Under the pieces are notes generated by a model. That model ran no database searches. It was not told the DNA's origin and saw nothing but the letters and a program-made list of their open reading frames with translations. The position numbers and the translations under genes were made by a program. 11,542 nucleotides of DNA from Nitrospirota bacterium (GTDB lineage Bacteria > Nitrospirota > Nitrospiria > Nitrospirales > Nitrospiraceae): NCBI GenBank assembly GCA_016222925.1, contig JACRQB010000277.1, positions 1-11,542 of the forward strand. The letters are read 5' to 3'. Shown piece by piece: positions 6,360 to 11,542 of this stretch. Numbering within the stretch: position 1 is the stretch's first letter; each line of letters opens with the position of its first letter.

Positions 6360-6435
6360 TCCCCGGTAGCTCAGTTGGTAGAGCAGCCGGCTGTTAACCG
6401 GCTGGTCGCAGGTTCGAGTCCTGCCCGGGGAGCCA
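6360..6435 (+). tRNA. tRNA-Asn (GTT)
   Basis: All arms pair in a full cloverleaf. The acceptor stem is TCCCCGG at 6360-6366 with CCGGGGA at 6425-6431; the D stem GCTC/GAGC is at 6369-6372 and 6381-6384; the anticodon stem GCCGG/CCGGC is at 6386-6390 and 6398-6402; the T stem GCAGG/CCTGC is at 6408-6412 and 6420-6424, with the loop TTCGAGT. The anticodon GTT at 6393-6395 reads Asn codons. The discriminator base is G6432, and CCA is encoded at 6433-6435. No terminator hairpin follows at once; there is only a pyrimidine-rich stretch. Confidence 0.97.
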
Positions 6436-6684
6436 CCACCCTGCTCCTACTCCAGATCTTCCTCTCTTTCCGAATCTTGAAAAGTAACAATTTCACCTCC
6501 TGATCTGAGCAGATTGAGACAGTTTGCAATCACTCAACCAAGATCTCACGGGGCCACCGTCTGCATGATTCCTCCGTGGCAATGATCGTATGATTTTGCA
6601 TTGAATGTCTTTCCTGTGAGGTCTTAGACTTGAACCGCACAGCCATCAGGAGCCCATTCAAGTTCTCCATATCGCATACTCGAC

Positions 6685-7695
6685 ATGACAACCGATTCCA
6701 ATTCCAACAAACTTGATATCGCCTCGTCATTTCAGCCTCCGATCCTCCTCCGGAACGCACATCTCATGACCCTCGTCCCACGCTACCTGCCCCGAGACAC
6801 ATCCTTGGCGGGATTGCCACAGGAGGCTCGACTCTTTCCCGTTGAGCCACAGACACAGCTTCAGGGATTCTGTCATTGGCAAGGCGATCGCCAGGCATCT
6901 CCCACAGCAGTACTGGTTCATGGCCTTGAAGGCTGCAGCGAGTCACAATACATGCGCGGCATTGCGGCAAAGGCCTATCGGGCCGGCTTCAACGTCATTC
7001 GCATGAATCAGCGTACGTGCGGAGGAACCGAGCATCTCACTCCGACTCTGTATAACAGCGGTTTGAGCGGAGACTATCGTACGATCCTGAACGAACTGGC
7101 CCACCGGGATGGGCTCAAGCGCATATGGCTGATCGGATATTCCATGGGTGGGAATCTCGTCCTGAAAGCGGGCGGCGAGCTTGGCCAGACCGTGCCCGCC
7201 CTCGCCGGAGTCGCAGCAGTATGCCCAAATATCAACCCGACCGTTTGCGCTCGTGCATTGGAGGAGCCTCGCAATTTCATCTATCATCGCCACTTTCTGA
7301 CACGCTTGAAAACGAGGCTGCGGAGAAAGGCGGCCTTGTTTCCTGGGAAATGGGATCTGTCCCAACTCGATCGGATCGCCACGATCAGCGAATTTGACAA
7401 TCGCTACACCGCTCACGACGGAGGCTATCGAGACGGCGCCGATTACTACGACCGAGCGGGCGCGCGCCATGTACTCGATGCCATCGCGGTTCCTACGCTC
7501 ATCATTACGGCACAAGACGATCCGTTTATTCCCTACTCAATGTTTACCGTACCGACCATTCAGCGACACCCACACATTCATGTGGCCGCGCCTTGCTATG
7601 GAGGCCATTGCGGGTTTTTTCACCGGGGCCGAAATGGAGAAGACCCGTACTGGGCGGAGAACCGAATCGTAGACTTTTTGCTGGGTCGGATATAA
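6685..7695 (+). CDS. YheT-family alpha/beta hydrolase
   Basis: This 336-residue protein belongs to the YheT/UPF0017 (ABHD1/3-like) branch of alpha/beta hydrolases. The early segment PPILLRNAHLMTLVPRYLPR at 18-37 is the family's typical opening (a P-x3-x-N-x-H-x-x-T pattern). The oxyanion segment is VHGLEGCSES at 78-87. The nucleophile elbow is GYSMGGN with Ser153, the acid is probably Asp278 or Asp279 in AQDDPF, and His308 in GGHCGF completes the triad, so the protein should be catalytically active. Substrates of bacterial members are mostly undefined esters or lipids. There is no signal peptide, so it should be cytosolic. The ATG at 6685 has no clear Shine-Dalgarno sequence, but the N-terminus fits the family. 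It converges with the membrane-protein gene on the other strand 37 bases away. Confidence 0.88.
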   Translation: MTTDSNSNKLDIASSFQPPILLRNAHLMTLVPRYLPRDTSLAGLPQEARLFPVEPQTQLQGFCHWQGDRQASPTAVLVHGLEGCSESQYMRGIAAKAYRAGFNVIRMNQRTCGGTEHLTPTLYNSGLSGDYRTILNELAHRDGLKRIWLIGYSMGGNLVLKAGGELGQTVPALAGVAAVCPNINPTVCARALEEPRNFIYHRHFLTRLKTRLRRKAALFPGKWDLSQLDRIATISEFDNRYTAHDGGYRDGADYYDRAGARHVLDAIAVPTLIITAQDDPFIPYSMFTVPTIQRHPHIHVAAPCYGGHCGFFHRGRNGEDPYWAENRIVDFLLGRI

Positions 7696-7732
7696 CGGAC
7701 GCTGCGTCAAGCTTGTCCCCTCAGCAGAACGG

Positions 7733-8191
7733 CTACGCAGCTTTGCGAAGTTTGCGAGACTCCATGGCTGCGACGAGAGGAGCGCACTTCCATACCCAGC
7801 TGAGGATGAGCCAGATACTATCGGCAACGATGGCCAGGATGAAGACCCAGTTGTAAATCGCCTTGCCCACTTTCCCAAGAAACGGATCGAGCGCAAAGAG
7901 CAGCACACCGTACGCAATGGTGATTGCGAGCAGCGTCGCGCAAGGCACGACCAGACCTTGAAACGGTACCACCCACTTCCATTCCACCGGCGGGTTTCTC
8001 GCCAACGCTCTGGCGCCCAGCCACCCGATCACCACTGAACCACTGTAGCCCACGAATTGAACAAGGTCTGACGCCCGGAGTTTTCCCAGCGAGCTTTCTC
8101 GAAACAACGACACTTGTCCAAAGATCATCGCAAAGAGAAATGCCAGGACCAGAGCGACGCCATATTCCATCATCCATCGTCTGGCCCCCAT
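7733..8191 (-). CDS. Four-helix membrane protein of unknown function
   Basis: This protein of about 152 residues has four hydrophobic segments at about 9-27, 44-63, 77-101 and 115-134, with basic residues at both ends (GARRW at the start, SRKLRKAA at the end). It is probably an inner-membrane protein. I recognise no family motif. I chose the ATG at 8191 because GAGAGG lies 7 bases before it; earlier in-frame ATGs at 8206 and 8248 would add 5 or 19 residues with no hydrophobic character and weaker ribosome binding sites. It lies 116 bases downstream of pafA on the same strand with no intervening terminator, so it could be transcribed with the proteasome operon, but nothing in its sequence ties it to proteolysis. 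Confidence 0.65.
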   Translation of the reverse strand: MGARRWMMEYGVALVLAFLFAMIFGQVSLFRESSLGKLRASDLVQFVGYSGSVVIGWLGARALARNPPVEWKWVVPFQGLVVPCATLLAITIAYGVLLFALDPFLGKVGKAIYNWVFILAIVADSIWLILSWVWKCAPLVAAMESRKLRKAA

Positions 8192-8307
8192 AACCCAACC
8201 TCTCATGCAGCCTAGCCGTCGGCATTCACCGTTCACTGTATGTGCCAAAGCTTAGCACGAGAGGATTCTCACTGAGAAACAAACCGTCATTCCTGAATCT
8301 GATCAGC

Positions 8308-9795
8308 TTAGACGATCACGCTGTCAAGATGTGTCCGCACATCTTCCAGATAGGTCTTAAACGGGTCCGGCATGGGAAACGAGGCGCGACCCCGCACTTG
8401 GAAGATCGACCAATTGATGACATAGGCAGGGAACAAGCCATCAGAGGCTGGAAACTGATCCGCCACTGAAGCGGGCCGCTCACTCAAAAGATATCTAACC
8501 AGCTCACTGCGGCCGTAGGCACGCGTGTTTTTTGGCGCGGTTTCCATCGCCAGATCAATGAGGCGGTCCGTCGTCACACGAGGAACACGTCCCTCTTCCA
8601 ATAATCCGTGATACAGCCCCTTCGCCGGATTCAGATTGTGATACTCCAAGTCTAAACTCTTCAGCAGAGGATCGGTCCACTCGACATGTTCCGCTTCTCG
8701 GAAGCAATCCAGCAACCACAGCTTGGACGCCCAATCGACACGCCCAACGAGCTTCTGATAATCGCCGCGCAGATCATGGAGCACTGATGCCCATTGGGCA
8801 AGAACCCAATCGGTTTCTTCATCCTGCCCGCTGTAATGCCGGACGGCACAGTCAAGAAACTGTTCCTGAATATCCACAGCCGACATCATCTTGTGAGACT
8901 GTAACCGGACCAGCCAGCGCCGTTCTTGATCCTGTGAAATCTCTTGGAGCGCTTCCACCGGTTCGTCGATCTCCAATTCTTGAGGCGCATGTCCCTCCTC
9001 GATCAGCTGCAGCACCAGCCCGGTCGTACCGAGCTTCAATGCCGTCGCATATTCGGTCATATTGGAATCGCCCAGCAGCAGATGAATCCGTCGATATTGA
9101 TTGGGGTCCGCCAACGGTTCATCCCTCGTATTCACAATCGCCCGATTGTGCTGCACCCATTCGAAGAAATCGTTCACGATATAGTCGGCACGCTGGGAGA
9201 TTTGAAAGGGCAGCTCCGATATAGGCTGCGCACCGAACGTCGAACGTGGCACGAGCAACCGATCCATCTGAATCCAAGCATCCTGGAGGGGAGCGGAACC
9301 GATACGCCCAGATCCGGTAAAAATCTGCCTGGTCACAAGAAACGTCACGAGCGGAGTCATCCCGCGTCTCGAAAAAGGGAACCGCCGGGACACCAGGTAA
9401 TTCTCATGCGAGCCGAAGGTCGCATCCGTCTCATGGTCGATGTTGTTCTTGATCAATGACACCTGCTCACAGAACCCGAGATGTTCGATCGTTCGCTGCA
9501 ACAAGAGATCCCCGGCGCGGTCCGACGCCACCACATCCATCAGAGAATGACATTCCGGCGAAGCATACTCCAAATGCCCCATGTCCAAATAGATTCGTCC
9601 GGCATTGGTCAGAAATCCCCCGTTGCCAGGCGGCTCATCATGTCCCCGATGGTGCAAATCCAGCACACCGCGCCGCTGGACCTGGAACAGATGGTCGCGA
9701 ATCTTATGGGCAAACCACATCGGGGAATGGTCCGGCCGATCCTCGTGGATCAAGAGTCCGTATTCAGTCTCTAAACCGAAGATACGATTCAACAT
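8308..9795 (-). CDS. pafA: PafA-type ligase for UBact/Pup-like modifiers
   Basis: This 495-residue protein belongs to the glutamine-synthetase-like PafA/Dop family. In the Pup system PafA uses ATP to activate the C-terminal Glu of the modifier and join it to a lysine of the target. Visible motifs are RIFGLETEYG with Glu9 (Mg/ATP), IYLDMGHLEYASPEC with catalytic-type Asp71, LIKNNID, FGSHENYLVSR at 127-137, FLVTRQIFTGSGRIG, VNTRDEPLAD, LLGDSNMTE and TALKLGTT. The C-terminal DPFKTYLEDV at 477-486 agrees with PafA. The long Dop loop between the first helix and the FLTNAGRIYLD strand is short here. Some stretches (GSHENY, VDWASKLWLLDCFR, KGLYHGLL) look more Dop-like than PafA-like. A segment of about 30 residues at 166-197 seems longer than in actinobacterial PafA. 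It starts 4 bases after the prcA stop. Confidence 0.85.
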   Translation of the reverse strand: MLNRIFGLETEYGLLIHEDRPDHSPMWFAHKIRDHLFQVQRRGVLDLHHRGHDEPPGNGGFLTNAGRIYLDMGHLEYASPECHSLMDVVASDRAGDLLLQRTIEHLGFCEQVSLIKNNIDHETDATFGSHENYLVSRRFPFSRRGMTPLVTFLVTRQIFTGSGRIGSAPLQDAWIQMDRLLVPRSTFGAQPISELPFQISQRADYIVNDFFEWVQHNRAIVNTRDEPLADPNQYRRIHLLLGDSNMTEYATALKLGTTGLVLQLIEEGHAPQELEIDEPVEALQEISQDQERRWLVRLQSHKMMSAVDIQEQFLDCAVRHYSGQDEETDWVLAQWASVLHDLRGDYQKLVGRVDWASKLWLLDCFREAEHVEWTDPLLKSLDLEYHNLNPAKGLYHGLLEEGRVPRVTTDRLIDLAMETAPKNTRAYGRSELVRYLLSERPASVADQFPASDGLFPAYVINWSIFQVRGRASFPMPDPFKTYLEDVRTHLDSVIV

Positions 9796-9799
9796 GCTA

Positions 9800-10609
9800 T
9801 TATGAGGGCAATGGGCTCAGCTCGTTGGGGAGCAGTGTTTTCAGTTCATCGCCCCCAAGGGCTCGATACTTGGAGGGCCCTTGCACATGGCGATCAAGCA
9901 GGACACATTCGACCGTCTTTTCGGCAATACATCGCCGCAGATAGGCATAGAGTGTCTCAGCATCCGTCGCCTGCTGAGCAGGGTCGGTCCTCGCCTCATC
10001 ATGGCCTTCTCCCTCGTCCAAGGCTCGTCGCTGCGCTCGATCACCGACCGCCCACGTGCGAATCGCCGCACCTACAGCATCCGCGAGAGACGCAAGAGAC
10101 TGTTCTCGGAGATATCCAGCCATCTTCTGCTCGACCGCCGACGTCGCGGCAAGCACTGCATACTGGCTCTTTTCCTCAAACGTCCCGTCGTAGTTGATCG
10201 TCAAGAACCCGTCTTTCCCGGCTTTCTGTCCGAGCTCTGCCAGCAAGATTTTCACGATGAAAGGGGCCTTGAATACCTCTTCGAACGCCTGCTTGATTGC
10301 CGGCGCCATCCCGTACTTCACCAGACGGCCTCCGGTCACATCGGACGCTGAGCGATTGAATCCTTCGACGTGAGCCATCTCCAACAGATTGAAGCGCAGC
10401 TTCTCGAGATCAGCCGGGTGGCCCATCCCACCCAGGGCTAGACGATCGTAAATCTCATAGAGCTTGGGCGTGCCCTTGCTCATCGTCATGAGCAGAGTGC
10501 CACGCTCACACGTGACGCCGACAACAGGAGCCCCCTCCTTAAACTGCTCATCGAGATAGGTCCGACGATTGCCAACCGCTTCGACCCATTTATATGGTTC
10601 TTCATACAT
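9800..10609 (-). CDS. prcA: 20S proteasome alpha subunit
   Basis: This 269-residue protein forms the outer rings and gate of the bacterial 20S proteasome. It keeps the alpha-type layout: an N-terminal helix region (MYEEPYKWVEAVGNRRTYLDE), the strand pair GAPVVGVTCERGTLLMTMSKG at 26-46, KLYEIYDRLALGGMGHPAD, then DVTGGRLVKYG and LLAELGQ, and ITYDG-like INYDGTFEE near 138-146. It has no N-terminal catalytic Thr, as expected. Residues about 189-218 form an acidic, polar, Ala/Gln/Asp-rich insert with no obvious fold, before the last strand ECVLLDR. The C-terminal end is LSPLPS. Its ATG overlaps the prcB end by 8 bases, so the two are probably translationally coupled for matched amounts. Confidence 0.9.
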   Translation of the reverse strand: MYEEPYKWVEAVGNRRTYLDEQFKEGAPVVGVTCERGTLLMTMSKGTPKLYEIYDRLALGGMGHPADLEKLRFNLLEMAHVEGFNRSASDVTGGRLVKYGMAPAIKQAFEEVFKAPFIVKILLAELGQKAGKDGFLTINYDGTFEEKSQYAVLAATSAVEQKMAGYLREQSLASLADAVGAAIRTWAVGDRAQRRALDEGEGHDEARTDPAQQATDAETLYAYLRRCIAEKTVECVLLDRHVQGPSKYRALGGDELKTLLPNELSPLPS

Positions 10610-11375
10610 GGCGGCTGACCTTTGCCTCGAACAAGGGCTTCAATTGCACGTCCGGCATCGTGCGCACACCGGAAGCGGTGATGAATTTGATCACCGGATA
10701 GAGGCCAGCTTCTCGGTTGACTCCTCCGGTCGCGCTGTCGAATTCTGCGGCACTCGTCAACAATCGCAATGCCTGAACGGTCGCCTGCTCTTCCGGCATC
10801 GCGCTCAGCGGCTGTTCACCCCATGTATTCACGTAATGTAGGATTCCGCGAATGGTCGGTGAACCGGACCCGGATACTGCATAGTCCACTCCTTCGAACT
10901 CCGCACCGAGAATGTCGTAAAAATAGATCTTTGCCGTTTCCTGCTCAAAATCGTACCCGGCGAAGATCGGCACCACAGCACCCGTACCCGCCAGCGCCGC
11001 CGGGACGTTGTCTTTCAGCAACTTTGAGAGGGCCCTGAGTTTGCCCTCAAAACTGAGTTCCTGAAGCTGTGTCCGCCGAAAATACTTGAACGAATGTTCA
11101 AGGATGCGCGCCATTTCATACGCGGTCGCCGGCACTCCGGCGATCGCCATGACACTATGTCGATCGATCTCCAACACCTTGTCCGTGCGGTCGTACATCA
11201 CCATATTGCCGGCTGTCGCACGTCGGTCCCCGGCGACCAACACCCCATCGCGGTACCTGAATGCAAGGATCGTCGTAGCCGTTGTCAGTTCATGCCCTCG
11301 CGCAGCCTGGCCCAGCACGCCAAACACATAGCCTTGTTCTTTCAACAGTTGATAGAAATCGCTCTGCAAACTCAT
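10602..11375 (-). CDS. prcB: 20S proteasome beta subunit (catalytic)
   Basis: This 257-residue protein is the proteolytic subunit. Residues 1-33 form a propeptide. Thr34 in A-TTILAFRY aligns with the catalytic Thr1. Counting from it, Asp17 (residue 50), Arg19 (52) and Lys33 (66) fall exactly where the conserved active-site residues should be. SGSGS at 168-172 and DSATGG at 213-218 are further hallmarks, the latter shared with the mycobacterial protein. The residue before Thr1 is Ala rather than the usual Gly. The particle would be self-processed by cutting the propeptide. GGAG-type ribosome binding sites lie at 11379-11388. The gene starts 89 bases after the UBact stop and overlaps prcA. Confidence 0.93.
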   Translation of the reverse strand: MSLQSDFYQLLKEQGYVFGVLGQAARGHELTTATTILAFRYRDGVLVAGDRRATAGNMVMYDRTDKVLEIDRHSVMAIAGVPATAYEMARILEHSFKYFRRTQLQELSFEGKLRALSKLLKDNVPAALAGTGAVVPIFAGYDFEQETAKIYFYDILGAEFEGVDYAVSGSGSPTIRGILHYVNTWGEQPLSAMPEEQATVQALRLLTSAAEFDSATGGVNREAGLYPVIKFITASGVRTMPDVQLKPLFEAKVSRHV

Positions 11376-11391
11376 ATGTCGCTCCGCTCCA

Positions 11392-11455
11392 GTAAAGGGT
11401 ACATGGTGAGGAGAGCGTTCTCCCCATTCTCACACCTATCGCCTACCCCCTTTAC
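11392..11455 (-). promoter_or_regulatory. Long hairpin between the UBact and prcB genes
   Basis: An 8-bp perfect outer stem pairs 11392-11399 with 11448-11455 (GTAAAGGG/CCCTTTAC). Inside it GTGAG at 11406-11410 can pair with CTCAC at 11429-11433, or alternatively GGAGA at 11410-11414 with TCTCC at 11419-11423 around a 4-base loop. The hairpin spans most of the 89-base gap and ends just before the prcB ribosome binding site. There is no T-tract on the minus strand, so it is not a standard terminator. It could act as an attenuator, a processing site or a 3' stabiliser that lets UBact mRNA exceed prcB mRNA. The role is inferred. Confidence 0.45.
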
Positions 11456-11464
11456 GCCTAACGT

Positions 11465-11542
11465 CTATTCGCCCGTCCGCTGTCGATACCGCTCTGCCTG
11501 TTTTGGATCGACCTTACGCATCCGCTTCATGAGGTTATCCTT
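11465..11542 (-). CDS. ubact: UBact ubiquitin-like modifier, C-terminal end only
   Basis: A reading frame open to the right edge gives the last 25 residues of a small protein ending in TAG at 11465-11467. The end reads KVDPKQAERYRQRTGE, a basic helical tail closing in Gly-Glu. This agrees with the C-terminal signature I know for UBact, the Pup-like modifier proposed for Nitrospirota and other phyla, in which a conserved RMRKVDP...YRQR-x-G-(E/Q) tail replaces the GGQ/GGE end of Pup. Its place directly upstream of prcB matches the Pup position in actinobacteria. Because it ends in Glu rather than Gln, it should be ready for ligation by PafA without deamidation. The N-terminal half, expected to be disordered, lies outside the window. 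Confidence 0.85.
   Translation of the reverse strand, partial: KDNLMKRMRKVDPKQAERYRQRTGE

Noticed and set aside
6408..6445. The tRNA-Asn 3' end as an attachment site for a mobile element
   Set aside because: No repeat of the tRNA end, no integrase and no phage genes are present in the window.
6943..7515. A 190-codon minus-strand frame inside the hydrolase gene
   Set aside because: It is a shadow of a gene whose catalytic triad is fully in frame on the + strand.
7701..7741. Inverted repeat GCTGCGT/ACGCAGC between the convergent hydrolase and membrane genes as a bidirectional terminator
   Set aside because: The stem is only 7 bp with a 27-base loop, and no T-tract follows on either strand.
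8308..9795. Calling this gene Dop (deamidase/deconjugase) rather than PafA
   Set aside because: The long Dop loop is missing, the C-terminal DPF segment is PafA-like, and the place after prcA is the usual pafA position; some doubt remains and is noted as a finding.
8944..10351. Several + strand frames of 97-171 codons opposite pafA and prcA
   Set aside because: All are antisense to genes with clear motifs and are rich in Arg, His and Pro, typical of reverse frames in GC-rich coding DNA.
1..11542. CRISPR arrays, insertion sequences or phage regions
   Set aside because: No regularly spaced repeats, transposase motifs or phage-type genes were seen; gene content looks like core chromosome.

Overview
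The window looks like chromosomal DNA of a Nitrospira-type bacterium (phylum Nitrospirota). Two loci point there together: a five-subunit 2-oxoacid:ferredoxin oxidoreductase in the order D-A-B-G-E, the type used for the reductive TCA cycle in Hydrogenobacter and Nitrospira, and a bacterial 20S proteasome operon preceded by the tail of a UBact-type protein modifier. The placement is inferred from gene content and is not proven by the sequence alone.

Left part (1-1811, + strand): the 3' end of a DUF2203-type gene, a small YciI-like protein, and a secreted or periplasmic TPR protein whose promoter sits so close to its ATG that the mRNA may be leaderless.

Centre-left (1812-6010, + strand): a 363-base gap contains a TTGACA-N18-TATAAT promoter that matches consensus exactly, followed by a leader of about 220 nt that folds on paper into a long irregular rod. 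It leads into the oxidoreductase operon: a CdhB-like D subunit, the alpha subunit, the TPP-binding beta subunit, the gamma subunit and a two-cluster ferredoxin subunit. A strong intrinsic terminator ends the operon. The enzyme would carry low-potential electrons and either fix CO2 (acetyl-CoA to pyruvate, or succinyl-CoA to 2-oxoglutarate) or run in the oxidative direction. The sequence does not settle which substrate is used.

Centre (6011-7695, + strand): a small acidic protein of unknown function, tRNA-Asn(GTT) with an encoded CCA end, and a YheT-family alpha/beta hydrolase.

Right part (7733-11542, - strand): read from the right edge, the C-terminus of UBact (ending ...RTGE), then prcB, prcA and pafA, then a four-helix membrane protein on the same strand. 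UBact, the proteasome beta and alpha subunits and the ligase form one tight operon: prcB and prcA overlap by 8 nt, and prcA and pafA are 4 nt apart. The proposed scheme is that PafA joins the C-terminal Glu of UBact to lysines on target proteins, which the 20S particle then degrades. The matching deconjugase (Dop) and the ring ATPase (ARC/Mpa) would be expected just beyond the right edge.
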